64,000 nucleotides of DNA from Anodontia alba (Eukaryota; Mollusca; Bivalvia; Lucinida; Lucinidae), in NCBI GenBank assembly GCA_964016985.1, contig OZ024821.1:17832293-17896292 (forward strand). Direction: 5' to 3'. The position numbers were made by a program, and so were the translations under genes. The notes under the pieces were generated by a model that had not been told where the DNA came from, searched no databases, and saw only the letters and a list, made by a program, of their open reading frames with translations. The number at the start of each line of letters is the position of its first letter. Positions within the stretch are counted from its first letter, which is position 1. This document shows positions 31,519-43,296 of this stretch, one piece after another.

Positions 31519-32329
31519 TGATAATTGTCTTAAAATTTGAATAGGTCCATTTTACTACCTGTTAATCTGTTTTAGACTGAATAAACTCCCCTACACTATA
31601 CAGTACGGCTCAGGTAAAAGAACCAATTTTTTTTTTTCATTTCGCGGACCAATTTTACAATCCGCGATTTTCCGCCGAGTGGTTTGGAGTAAACCATTCC
31701 GAGTGAAAAAAATTTACTCGAAGTTATGCGCTCGATATTCCGAGGACATTCAGCGGACCTCAGTGTACCCATGATATTCGGAGTGTTTGCGAGTATTTGC
31801 GAGTGGCGACAGATTGTTCTGTACAGGTAAGTTTGACCACTCAGATCATTCTCTCACACGACGATAATCAAACAAAAATTGTTACAACTGCGATTATAAT
31901 ACTTACCCTCGTTAACTAGTGCTGGCGGCAGCAGGATCAGACTGCAATATCCACTTACATAAAGTGCTTCCGACAAACAACTCTGCGACTGATTTTTTTA
32001 TGTTTCAGCTGCGGAGTATCAAAGGGTATGGCCGAACAACAGCTGGTAGTCCCAATGCGCAAGGCCGGCGACGTATTTGGCCCAAAGCCTCGGATGATTT
32101 CTAATCGCCCAGTTTTAGTTTTGGATTAAGGGTGGTGGTCGCCTGAATCATCCTACATTCATTTTCATGTGACAAGCACTTTTATCCAGGCTGGCCCATT
32201 TTTCCCGTGTCACTTTGCACGTGCTGCGGCTGCCAAGAAAATAGTTTGAACCCCAGAAGCACTGCTGAAAATTCTAGAGGAGATGTCGATCTAACTGTTT
32301 TAGTATTTTACAGTGAAAATAAGGCTGAA

Positions 32330-32418
32330 CATTTCATGTGAATCGTCTGTCTAACAGACGATTCACATGTTACATTTCATGTGAATCGTCTGTCTAACAG
32401 ACGATTCACATGTTACGC
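32330..32418. repeat. Tandemly duplicated hairpin
   Basis: The 43-44 bp unit beginning catttcatgtgaatcgtctg occurs twice in a row. Each unit is itself a palindrome ('catgtgaatcgtctgt' and its complement). The counterpart in the inverted copy (about 62718-62765) has it only once. Confidence 0.85.
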
Positions 32419-32840
32419 CACGCTTAATTTACACAGGAAAATAAGAAGAAAAAGAAAATGAAAATGCCGTCTGCTGAATATGCTAAGCGCTTCGAGGGTT
32501 AAAGCAGGGATACATTTCATTTGACAAGGGAGACAGAAACGAACACGCTGGAATGTATCTACACTGCTCGGATCGAGGACTGGACGGTTGATGACTGGAC
32601 CAGGATTAGGACTGTCCATTCAAATCACCACTTAATGATGACGGTGACTTGAGCTTTCAACAATAACAAAAAATAAAATAAAAGAAATTCTTAAAGTCAT
32701 ATTATTGAGATGATAGAACGCAGCGTCTGTTCAGGGTATTCACTGTTTGCAAAACAGTTTAGCCGGTTTTCTCTAGGAATATCTAAATCTCATAGCCGGA
32801 TGTACCTAAAATGGACGCGCCAGAATCTTACAAGTTTTGC

Positions 32841-32846
<6 letters not shown>

Positions 32847-32873
<27 letters not shown>
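32847..32873. repeat. (CT)n microsatellite
   Basis: A run of about 13-14 CT units inside the 4.3-kb element. The inverted copy has (GA)n at about 62200-62231. Confidence 0.9.
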
Positions 32874-32875
<2 letters not shown>

Positions 32876-33649
32876 AAAGCTCTTTCTTTTGCTTTCTTTT
32901 ACCCTCTTGCAAATATGACATGTCTCCTTTCGAGGTAGAAGTTGTTTGCACTGACTTTATTGGAAAAATGATATCGCAACCGGCGGGAATCGAACGCGAT
33001 TCGATCCCCACTTATCATGAAACACATGTATTTGCTACGGTCATTCGCTCCTTCCACTGCTTCAAGATTGGCAGTTTCAAGTTTCTGGCGGAATGGAGTT
33101 CAGTGTACTGGTTAACCGCTTATTGTATAAGCATGCCCCCCTCTTTACTGGCGCGATTCATCACAATCCCATTTCGCATGGTCCATACTAGTAAAGCAAT
33201 TGCAGTTAACTCCCTTCTGATAGTCAGTTGCAGTTAGCTCCCTTAAAAGAGTAAAAACCTGCGGTGTGAAGACATTACCCCGCATTTATCAGAGTACAAA
33301 TGATTATTATGTTATGTTATTCTCTTACAGTATATACATTAATAACATTATCTTTATTGGTTTATAGAGCAATCTTCAAAACTTTTGTTTCCATTTAAAG
33401 TGTTCTGTTTTTGTGTCTTCAACATGCGATATGCAAAACCAAGGCCGTAATTTATTAAACGACTAAAAGAGACGCATGTATAAACCTAGCATCGCGGGAA
33501 ATAATCTTCAAAATGACATTTGTCCATAATATTTTCATATGCCCTCGCGGACATTCTAGGCAGTCTTCCTGTATGCCCTCGCGGACATTCTAGGCAGAGT
33601 TTTCCTGGTTATAAACCAATCTTAAGTTATAACACTTGGTGCTCGCGGG

Positions 33650-33840
33650 TATCGAATTACCACTATCTGGGCTAATTCAGCAGACGACAAAAAAAAAAAA
33701 AAAAAAAAAAAATCTTTTTTTTTTTATTACCAAGAAAACAGGGTTTGACAGTCATGCAATGGAGACAATTGTTTTCTTGGAAGAATGAGAAAATGTTTCA
33801 AAATGTCGTCAGTTGAAAATTTTACCCAGAGTGTTAGGCG
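33650..33840. mobile_element. MITE-D copy with long poly-A/T tract
   Basis: Starts 'taccactatctgggctaattc' and ends 'cccagagtgttaggcgtta'. A poly-A then poly-T stretch lies at about 33688-33724. The matching copy in the inverted arm is at about 61250-61445. Confidence 0.65.
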
Positions 33841-34319
33841 TTATGGTTTGCACAAACAAATCGCGCATTGATCTGTACATGGCAAAACCTACAATAAAAC
33901 TTGTACGAAGAACGGATCAGCCCACACACTCTGAGCCTGCACATCAGTAGTCTGATCTGAGCCTTCGCTAATCGTATGTACCTTCTACAATCTCTGGGTT
34001 TAACAAAACGTCCTGTGCGACGAGCGAAGACTCGTGTCAACCTGCCAACCGCACATTTTGATAAAAGCATTCACTGATCGTATTTACCTCCGATAGCCGG
34101 GCTATCCAAAGCGGGATAAACAGTGCGACTGCAACAGTACATTCTGATCACACCTTCGCTGATCGTACAGTATGCACCTTCTTCGGGCTATCCAAGTGGG
34201 TCGATGCAGAGGCTGACCTGAGTCTTTGCTGGTCGCACGTACATTGTAGTATTGTACGTTATGTCCGATTCAGTGAAAGTACATTGTAAATCATACTTCA
34301 GACATGAGAACTCAGTACC

Positions 34320-34460
34320 GACGTAATTTTGGTTTGAACTGCAGTTAAACGGCCCAGTCTACACTATTTCGGTCTTGTCGAGCACGCACACTTTTCCAGG
34401 GTTGGCTTATTCATAAGCTGTTAATCATTTCAGCAGAAACTAATAACGGCCCTTCTTTTC
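34320..34460 (-). mobile_element. Diverged SINE-A-like fragment
   Basis: Contains 'ggcccagtctacactatttc', 'gtcttgtcgagc' and 'cagaaactaataacggccct', in the same order as SINE-A body motifs. The counterpart in the inverted arm is at about 60715-60840. Confidence 0.5.
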
Positions 34461-34558
34461 TTTCATATACTTTTGACGATAGAGCTTACTTTTGGAGTTA
34501 TGGCCCTTTGAAAACGGAAACTATTTTAGTGGTTTCTGTAATATTTCTTTTCTTTCTT

Positions 34559-34591
<33 letters not shown>

Positions 34592-34740
34592 TCCGCTCTG
34601 TAACTTGAAAACTATTTGAGATATATTCTTGAAACGTTATTAGTTTATTAACAGAGTCATGGCACTTGCTTGATTTAAGTGCAGTGGCGGGGCATGGTGA
34701 AAATGTCTGCAGCCCTTTTATTAGATATTTATCAGTATGA

Positions 34741-34915
34741 AATATTGGGATATTGTGCCTCGGTGGTGTAGTGTGAAGCTTCTCGTCTTGTCACCCAGGG
34801 GTCATGAGTTCGATCCCAGGCTTCTCAAGCCTTTCATATTGGACTTTAAACCAAGGTCCACATCTCCGTATGACCTAGCTGTTAGTAGGACGTAATAAAC
34901 TCACTCACTCGTTTG
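34741..34915 (+). mobile_element. SINE-C, tRNA-derived
   Basis: The plus strand has an A-box-like tggtgtagtgtga followed by a B-box-like 'gagttcgatccc' and a body ending 'taataaactcactcactc'. A matching copy in inverted orientation is at about 60440-60610. Both are inside the paired large elements. Confidence 0.7.
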
Positions 34916-36309
34916 AATTGTCATTAGCCTCGTGTGCGTAAAGTGTGTTTTTGTGTGACAGACACTCTTTTCACATGTGCTGTCTTATTGATTCAATGCC
35001 TCTTTGATAGCAGAAGCGCCCCTTTAAGTAAATTCATAGTGACACGTGCGGTTGCTGCACGCGAGTGAGAATTTCCCGGTCTTTTTCCACAGTACGTCAT
35101 TTACATTGAGCGCGTGCGGTTGTTGTATGGGAAAAGGTCGTTACAGGAATACCAAATATAAATACGTAATTCGTCGATTGGGGGAAGATGTTTGATTCTC
35201 TTTGTGATTTTTGTGTGTTTGTTTTGTTTTCTGCGGCACATTAAATAAAAATGACCATGCCGGACCCACTTGTGTGGCCGGACTAGACTAAGCCAAAGAA
35301 TCCGGTATATTTTCATATGGAGCTTTGTTGAGGCCCATGTTACGTGCTCGAACAATGAAGGGGGCTACCGGGGTTATCTTTGGACCTAGGGAGCACCCAA
35401 ATATATTCAGGGAACAAGGCAGCATTGGTTGAAACAAGGGAATGGACCTAATTTTGGGGGATCGGAATGCGGAAATTTGGAAAACACTTTTGGGACAATA
35501 AGACCTTTGTGATCAGTGCACACTCAGATCAACCTGCGCAGCCGCATGAGCATGGACGATATAACCTTCACGCAGACTGTACTATATGATGGAAAAATAA
35601 AGATATAAATAACTAAAAATATTTTTATTAAAGAAATATCTAAATAACTTTATTAAATAAATAAATAAATATATAAAAATCGGACAGGTATTTATTCAAA
35701 TTATTCCGAGGAATTTCGCATCGCTTCGCGAGAAATATTGCCTCCGGGGTATAATATTACCATTCCGAGTAACTTCGCATAACTTCGCATAACGCATACA
35801 TTCGGCGGACTTGCGAGTGGTGTCCACCGAATATAACGTTTACTCGGTTTGATTCCGAGTGTTTTTGGCAAGTTCGCGAAACGCCGATATTCGGAATAAA
35901 GAGTTTTTTGGTTCTTTTACCTGAGCTGTACTGTATATTGGAAAAGTCCAATTTCAGTTGTATAGCTACATGTATGTGATTTAGATATTCTTGAAGAAAA
36001 ATGACTTACTATTTGCAAACAATGGATACCCTGATCAGATGTTGCATTCTGCGATGTCTGATCTGGATCTGCACTGTTTGGCAATCACCCTTTTGGGGTC
36101 TCCAGACTAAAACAGGTTAATGTATCAAAAACCTGCAGATGGTGTATACACTGATCAGATGTCACATTCTGCAGCTACCCGCTGTGCTGCGTCTACAAAC
36201 TGTTGGATGGGTGACAAACAGTGCAAACCCTGAGCAGATGCTGCATTGTATGGTATACAGGTCTACACTGTTGGTCAGGCTATGTCTGTCCCAATACCTA
36301 GGGTTATTC

Positions 36310-36520
36310 TGGTGCCTGTAGATGGCTGGGCTCACAGCTCCAAATATCACTGGGTATCAACATAATATTTTTTCTTGTTTCTCCACAAAAACATAAGTTG
36401 CCAGTAATTATTAAAAGTACCTGGTTTAGAAGCACATCCCTAAGCCGGTTTAGAAGCAAGCCCCTGAGATTCTTCCAATGAAAGCCCACAACAAAAGTTC
36501 TCCCGCCTTATCTAGGGTTA
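36310..36520. mobile_element. MITE-A copy, diverged
   Basis: The left end is cacagctccaaatatcactggg and the right end 'cgccttatctagggttatg'. The core is degraded and partly duplicated ('ccggtttagaagca'). Confidence 0.5.
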
Positions 36521-36712
36521 TGTGGACTCCAGAAATTAATTTTTGTTTATCCAGTGAAAAATATTTTTATTATTTTTATTCTGTTCTAGGTAGCCATAAA
36601 AATCATATTAGGAGGAAAAATTCTATGTTTCAAGAATGGATAACATAAGTAATAAAGATAATATGTTTACTCCACTTATCTGCAGCCCTAATAGTTGATT
36701 AACTGTCACCAC

Positions 36713-36908
36713 TCTCTAGACAGGCAACTTCAGCAGCCCACAAATTTAAGATATATTTTCTTATTTTTCCCAGAAAACAGGCTTTAACATTCCATGCAAA
36801 TTGTCCCCTTTGGAGGCAACTTGCTTGAAATGCCAAAAGCCTGTTTTCTGGGTAAAAAAAAAAAGACAGATATTTCAAAATGTCTGCTGAAATATTTACC
36901 CTGCCTGC
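36713..36908. mobile_element. MITE-D copy
   Basis: The left end is 'ctgtcaccactctctagaca', the right end 'taccctgcctgctaagaatta'. Hairpin around 'tgcaaattgtcccctttgga'. Confidence 0.65.
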
Positions 36909-36915
36909 TAAGAAT

Positions 36916-37285
36916 TACCGTATTCGAACTAATTACCGCACTGTGCGCTTAGGTATTTCAAAATTGCTTGGAACACTCATTTGTGGTAAAATATGTATCT
37001 ACCTACCAAGGATACACTATAAAAAAGATCAGAAAAGGATGTATTTGATGATGATTATGCGGGGGTTTTTTTGTTGGTTTTTTTTTTCTGATTTTCTTTA
37101 TAAAGGCATATGTTGTGGGTACTCATTTGAATTGCATCGACGTCGATGCAATTCAAATGAGTATCCACAACATATGCCTTTATAAAGAAGTAAAGAAAAA
37201 GTACACTGGCTGTAATCTGAAGACTATGGAATTTCTTGACTGTGCGCTTATAGGGGTATGTGCGGTAATTAGATTGAATACGGTA
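36916..37285. mobile_element. MITE-F copy with core-A hairpin
   Basis: The ends taccgtattcgaactaatta and 'taattagattgaatacggta' are inverted repeats of about 35-40 bp. In the middle is a perfect-looking hairpin with arms 'gtgggtactcatttgaattg' and its complement at about 37090-37185. Confidence 0.82.
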
Positions 37286-37794
37286 ACTCATCAATCTTTT
37301 ATGATGAATACCATACTTATACTCAGCATTGGGACAGACAGACACGAGGAAACAGTGCAGGCCCAGATGAGACACTGAGAACAGAGTATCTGATCAGGAT
37401 CTACACCATTGTTGCCACTCATCAAAGAAGCGCAGAGAGTAAACTGGACATGTTCATATTTTAGGACAAGTCTGGTAAAAATAGGTCCCAATATTTAGGG
37501 TATGTACGGTACACCAAATTTTTATTACAGTCTCACATACAGAAGCTATATTTAAAATAACACAAGAAAGGGACCCTTACTGCATAATGTGGCCCCTGGA
37601 GTTGATGATGAGTTTGAGTTTAACAACGTGTCAACCCATGAGGGTCATTTGCGTCTATGGTCCCTGGAGAATGTGGCCAATGAAAGCCCAGATCAGCATA
37701 TCCATCCACATCTTTGTGGCTCACTTACAGAGTCAATGGCTAATGTAGACTGAATTGACACCTTGAGAAGGCCCTGATCAGACTGTGTGAATGT

Positions 37795-37990
37795 CATAGC
37801 TCCAGATAAGAGAGGGTACCATGTAAAGATTTCTCTTATTATTTCTCCATGAAAACATATATTGTGGGTACTCATTAGAAGTGCCTCAGTGAGGCACTTC
37901 TAATAAGTACCCACAATATGTTTTTTACTAAGATGCTTCTTATGAGTACCCATGTTTTCTTGGAGAAATAAGAAAAAAATATCAATATTT
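37795..37990. mobile_element. MITE-A copy with an extra half arm
   Basis: The left end is catagctccagataagagag. The hairpin 'gtgggtactcattagaagtg' with its complement is followed by a third, partial arm 'cttatgagtacccatg'. The right terminal repeat is missing. Confidence 0.65.
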
Positions 37991-38763
37991 TTGGAAGCTT
38001 ATTAATGATCCAATGCGCAGAATGATTGGGCCTTCTCAGCTCCCATGACACCGCTGGCATAAGGATGATTTTCTCATGTTACACAACATATCTTACTGCA
38101 TAACCTACTTTTAAAAATGTCAGTCACAATTCTACTGCCTTATGTGTGGAGGTCAATGTTAATAAGCAAACCTTGAACTGCTACTAGTCTTGTCAATAAA
38201 CCCTCAGGCAGAAATGTTGGTAAGGCCCAATCTAGAGCCATTAAAAAGATCTGAAGTGTTAACTGCAGGATGACTCCTAGTCTGTCTCCAGACTCTATCT
38301 TTTCTGTCATTTTCGCTTTTCTGTTCAAAGGTATACAATCTAGTACAGCTTATAATGATTTGATAAGTTATGTCCCTTAGTGGAAAAGTTTCTGTAGTAA
38401 AACAGTGAAATGGGATTAAAGAGACAAATACAGCTACAGGAAGTGATAAACAATGACAAAAAAATGCAGAAACGACTGGAGCCAGTCTAGGTGACTCCTT
38501 AAATGGGTGTATTTGGTGATAATGATGGGATATTTAGGCCCTTGCAAATGGAATGTCTGGGGAACCTGAAGCTTTTGTCCTCTTAGTATTGATAAGGATA
38601 GCCTTGCATAATTTAAGGCTTAGAAATCTTATTTTATTTTATAAGCAATGTCATAATTATTGACAAAATATTTTTTCATATAAAATCACTCCTTTGAATA
38701 GCTATTCTATTGGATGGGTGCTAACTTCTAAGAAATCAGCACCATGTGAGAATTCTATATTTT

Positions 38764-38905
38764 TAATAAATTTTACCACTCTCTTATCCAGATGACAGCA
38801 GATGACAAATTGATACATTTCTTATTTTTTCCAGAAAATAGGCTTTGTTTTGTGGAAACTGTCTCCTCAGGAGGTGATCTGCATGAAATGTCAACCTAGT
38901 CTTCA
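38764..38905. mobile_element. MITE-D fragment
   Basis: 'attttaccactctcttatcc' and a hairpin around 'actgtctcctcaggaggtga'. The right end is lost. Confidence 0.5.
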
Positions 38906-39156
38906 AAAGGAGATATTTCATTATTTAGGAAGCGTTATGTGATATCTATGGTGATATGTGATTCTTAAGCTCAATCACTTTGTATTGCAGTTTTTATTTT
39001 TTGATTTTGCTTTGAAAATTATGCTTTCATTTGGTGAAATATGGCATAGGGGTCAAATAAAAAAAATCAGAATTTAGAGATGTAAGGGAAAAATCATTTT
39101 CGACATTTTGATTTCATTTTTTCTTAAGAAATTATGCTTTTCCTGACAGCAATTTA

Positions 39157-40140
39157 TCAGTAGCGTGTGTGGCCGCCATTGCTAGCAATGCATGCATGGA
39201 TTCCCTGCCTCATGGAGTTACCATAACGTTTAATCAAAATGTTAGGAAGTGCCTGCCATTCCAGCTGAAGAGCCCATGTTAAGTCATGCACATTGTTTAT
39301 CTGGTGATTGGTCCTAGCTCTTCAACCAAGCTCATCCCAAATGCGCTCGACAGCATTCATATCCAGGGATAAAGCCGGCCAAGGTAAAACGTTCACGTTG
39401 TTTTGTGCCAGAAAGTTTGCAGTTACGAGGGCAGTATGGGGTCTGATGTTGTCATGTTGAAAAGTTAAGCCAGGTCCAAAATTCTGCATGAATGGAAGGA
39501 GATTATTATTCAGGAGGTTAACATAGTGTTGAGCATTGAGATTACCCTATACAACCACAAGATCTGTCTTGACGTTGCCCATGATATATCCCCACCTCCC
39601 CATACCATAACACACCCACCCCGAATCTATCCCGTTCCCTGATGCAGCATTGAGCATATCTTTCATTTCTACGTTGATACACATGGACCCTACCTTAAGC
39701 ATGGCTTATTCATCACTTAAAATCACATTATGCCACTGACGACGGGTCCAAAGCAGGTGCTGTTGAGTCCATAACAGCGTAGTGGCCCTATGGCAGGCAG
39801 TGGGAATCGTATCAGTGTACGAACTCGAATAGCAATGTTGTTTTGCCTAAGATGGTTTCAGATTGTTTGGGCATTTACCCCAAGTGAGCAGTTGCAGTTA
39901 CTGGTAAAAATCAGTTGCGCAAATGTGTCAACATAATAAAGCGGTTGTCCTGTTGTCACACAACGTTGACCAGGACGTGGACGATCGCGGAATTAGTGAT
40001 TACAAACCTGGTATTGAGGATATGGATAGTTTGACGAGAGCATCCAAAATGTTGTGCAACGTCATTTACCATTGGCCTGGTTACGTTGATTTTCAGAAAG
40101 ACGTGGCATTTCTGTACAACGTCGATGAATGAAACAAATT
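39157..40140 (-). pseudogene. Tc1/mariner transposase relic
   Basis: The minus strand gives, in pieces, a helix-turn-helix block (DVAQHFGCSRQTIHILNTRF, from about 40090 down to 40030), then MQNFGPGLTFQHDNIRPHTA, LAQNNVNVLPWPALSLDMNA with VERIWDELG, and a C-terminal CIASNGGHTRY before TGA at 39157-39159. These are the DNA-binding, second-Asp (FQHDN.RPH) and Glu (ERIWDELG) regions of a Tc1 DD34E transposase. The frame is broken by several shifts and stops (for example after WDELG), so it is inactive. Its terminal repeats were not found. Confidence 0.85.
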
Positions 40141-40402
40141 TGTTTTTTCTTATCACTGCTACACAATAAGTGTTTATCTGTAAGAATGCATACATGAAGT
40201 GAATGGAAATTTACCACAGCGTACGGACAGTTGAAAAAATGAAACCTAAGCTTGGGTTCCTCGTGCGCAATTCACCAGAGAGAGACTATTGCCATTATCT
40301 TATGTATTGACCAGTTTATGATATAATATACTTCTAGAGTTTCTATTATAAAGGCAAACATGTATAAATTGGTGTAATACGATGTAAAGTTTTCATTTTT
40401 AC

Positions 40403-40593
40403 CATAGCTCTAGTTAAGGCGCTTTTTTCACTCCAAAAGTATTGATATTTTTCTTATTTCTCCACAAAAACATGTTGTGGGTACTCATTAGAAGCGCCTT
40501 GGCGAGGCACTTCTAATGAGTACCCACAACATATGTTTTCATGGAGAAATAAGAAAAATATAAACCTGATACCCACTCTTATCTAGGCCTATG
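40403..40593. mobile_element. MITE-A copy, well preserved
   Basis: The ends catagctctagttaaggcg and 'cttatctaggcctatg'. The hairpin arms 'gtgggtactcattagaagcg' and complement are flanked by 'tttctccacaaaaacat' and 'atgttttcatggagaaataa'. Confidence 0.8.
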
Positions 40594-40914
40594 TTTTACT
40601 GAGTATATATTTCTGAGTATATATTTCTGAGTATATATTTAAAGATGAACTGCTCCCACCACTGCCTCAAACACCCAACAAAAATGCCATCACACAACAA
40701 CATATGCTAAAACAGTTTCAAAGCCACTTGTACACATCTGTTTTTATCATACCTGAACAAGAAGAGATTTATTAAGGTATGTTAATAGAGGTCAGTGACC
40801 AGACGCCAAACTAATAAAACATGGTAAATGTATTGACTTAGTTAAAAACAGAGCATAGTCTTCAAACAGTGTACAGCAGGCTTAGTGTTGCCTTCAAAAA
40901 TGCTTTAACCCTTA

Positions 40915-41134
40915 AAGCGCCAAGAAAATCTGCATCTGAAAATGTCATCTGCTTATGTCGTCTGCTGCATCTTCTTGCAAACTTTTCAAACTTACATTTT
41001 GCATATAGGCAAACAGTATGGACCCAGATCAGACTGCTGATCTGGGTCCACACTGTTTGCAACAATGACTTTTAAAGTAACCGGCAGAAGACAAAGCAGA
41101 TGACAATTGTTGTGATTGGGGCTTTAAGGGTTAA
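40915..41134. mobile_element. MITE-E copy
   Basis: TTAA borders at 40915-40918 and 41131-41134. Ends cccttaaagcgccaagaaaa and 'gggctttaaggg'. Central hairpin 'gacccagatcagactgctga'. Confidence 0.85.
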
Positions 41135-41680
41135 AACAGAATGAAAATGGGTTGAAGAGAGACAAGACGAACGCCTAGACTGCTTCAGTGTGTATAGTCT
41201 TAATCAGACATTCTATTTAGAAGCTATGTAATGGTCTATATGAACACCAAATAAATAAAAAGAAAACTATTTCTGTAACTATCCAAACTTAAATGTTTTT
41301 CCTTTTAAGACCCACAGACATCTTAACCCTTAAAGCGCTTTAAGGGTTAAGTTAATATTTAGCATGCTTAGTAAAAATTTCTGCAGATGATTCCTGGCCA
41401 TACCTTTCCTAAAATTTGAACAAGTTCATTAAAAATTTATTACCTGTCCTTGTGTCTAAAAATAGCTGGACGAGTGACAAACAGTGTAAGCCCTGATCAG
41501 ATGATCCATCTGGGTCTACACTACTTGCTCAGGTCTGTCAGTCCCAATCTTTGGGATTATTACTGTAAATTTACCTGTTTACACCAACACTCTTCCTACA
41601 GAGTGCTATGGGTTAATAGAATGTCTCCAATTTCCTGTGACAGGCACCTATATCACCCATACAAAATAACATTCCACACT

Positions 41681-41907
41681 TAACCCTAAGTACTGTGAGT
41701 TTTGGGACACTCTGACAAGCCTGAGCAAACAGTGTGGACCCTAATCAGATGCCGCAAACTGCAGCATCTGATAAGAGTCTACACTGTTTGCCACTCATTT
41801 AGCATTTTTAAACTTATCAAAAGGTAGCAAAACGGACATGTTCAGATGTTACTATAAGGGTAGCAAGGAAGTATATGATGGTGTCCCAATATTAAGGGAA
41901 AATACAG
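41681..41907. mobile_element. MITE-J copy
   Basis: The left end is aaccctaagtactgtgagtt, the right end 'ggtgtcccaatattaagggaa', with core-N hairpin 'cagatgccgcaaactgcagc'. Confidence 0.65.
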
Positions 41908-41990
41908 CACTTCAAATCAAACTATCGCCTTACATTTCTGAAAGGGCAATCAATTTGCATGTTGTTTCAAAACACATTAAACTATTTGAT

Positions 41991-42541
41991 TACCGTATTT
42001 GACCTAATTACCACACTGTGGGCTTAGGATTTTTCAAAATTACTGGGAACTAAGGGTACACTTTAAAAACAAATCCAGCAAAGACTTATTTGATGATGTT
42101 TATGCGATTTTTTTTTTTTTCTGATTTTCTTTATAAAAGCATTATGCTGTGGGTGCTCATTTAACCCTTTAAGCGCCAGTCACAACAACTGTCGTCTGCT
42201 TTGTCTTCTGCCAGTTACTTTAAAAGTCATTGTAGCAAACAGTGTGGACCCAGATCAGACTGCTCCTTTAGGAGCAGTCTGATCTGGGTCCACACTGTTT
42301 GCCTATATGCAAAATGTAAGTTTGAAAAGTTTGCAAGAAGATGCAGCAGACGACATAAGCAGACAACATTTTCAGATGCAAATTTTCTTGGCGCTTTAAG
42401 GGTTAAATTGCATCAACAAGGGTACCCACAACCCTTTATAAAGTTGTAGAAAAAAATTACACTGGCTATAATCTGAAGACTATGGAATTGCTTGCCTGTG
42501 CACTTATAGGGGTATGTGTGGTAATTAGGTCAAATACTGTA
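41991..42541. mobile_element. MITE-F copy, split by MITE-E
   Basis: The ends taccgtatttgacctaatta and 'taattaggtcaaatactgta'. The core-A arm is interrupted by MITE-E at a TTAA (42161-42164). Confidence 0.8.
42165..42402. mobile_element. MITE-E copy nested in MITE-F, TTAA duplicated
   Basis: TTAA at 42161-42164 and 42403-42406. The ends ccctttaagcgcc and 'ggcgctttaaggg' bracket a near-perfect hairpin 'ggacccagatcagactgctc' with its complement. Confidence 0.92.
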
Positions 42542-42668
42542 GTTTTATCCGAGGAAAAATGTACCATACTAACCTTAAATATTTGGATGTTAGTGTAAAC
42601 CAAGATCAGCTGCCCCTGAATGCAGTGTCTGATCAGGGTGTGGAGTGTTTGTCTTTCAACCAGCTCTT

Positions 42669-42893
42669 TTAACCTTTGTCATGCTGAATAAATTAAGATG
42701 CCACACCCACTTCTAATTTTCAGCCAATCAGATTACTTGATCCAGGATGTTGATACAAATTCATATACTTAATGACAAACAGTGCCAGTGGAGTGCAGAT
42801 CCAGATCAGTTGGCTTCTTCAGAAGCCAAATGATCTGGATCTACACTGTTTTTAAGGGCAAGGCATATCCAGGCGCAGCAGGACCCGGGTTAA
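42669..42893. mobile_element. MITE-B copy
   Basis: TTAA borders at 42669-42672 and 42890-42893. It has a short internal duplication 'cagtgccagtggagtgcaga'. Confidence 0.8.
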
Positions 42894-43296
42894 GATAAAT
42901 CCCAAAAGTTGCTTAATAGATCTAGACTTGTTAATTTTTTAGGTAAGTTGTCAGGATTTATGGTGTCTGAATATTTTGGGTAATTACGGTAAACTGTTTT
43001 TTGCTTTTTGTTTTTTTACCAAACAATTTACTAACAATATTCAAATTCAAGAAATTAAAAGTGGAAATGGTTGTGTATCCTACCATGGGTACATGCTATC
43101 AAAGAGATCTGGCAGCTGATACAGAGGCCAAGCAGGAGGGGGAGGGCCAGGTGTGCAGAAGCTCAGTTTTTGGTAAAATCTGTAACATTAAGCTGACCTA
43201 TAAATAAAAGTAAAACTGACATACAAATCCAGATAAGAGGGGATATCAGGTAATTGTTTTTCTTATTTCTACACAAAAACATGTTGTGGGTTTCTT

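Larger units (their letters stand above)
31601..35933. mobile_element. 4.3-kb TA-flanked transposon without a visible transposase
   Basis: The ends cagtacggctcaggtaaaag (31601-) and its complement (to 35933) match at all but one base over about 22 bp, continuing 'aacc'. TA lies on both sides (31599-31600, 35934-35935). The subterminal regions share 'ccgagt', 'cggaat' motifs. CAGT ends and TA targets suggest the Tc1/mariner group. The inside holds short unrecognised open frames, a (CT)n tract, nested MITE-D, MITE-K and SINE-like pieces and SINE-C. An inverted partial copy lies at 59531-62883. Confidence 0.75.
31562..36120. mobile_element. MITE-K copy, host of the 31601-35933 element
   Basis: The left piece is 31562-31600 (ttaatctgttttagactgaa...ctacactata) and the right piece 35934-36120, ending in 'aaaacaggttaa'. 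Joined, they match the intact MITE-K copies at 43297-43779 and 48473-48700 in order and content. Confidence 0.8.

Noticed and set aside
32710..33237. Plus-strand 175-codon open frame
   Set aside because: Runs through a (CT)n tract that gives a Leu/Ser run and through SINE-like sequence inside the 4.3-kb element; the inverted copy does not keep the frame.
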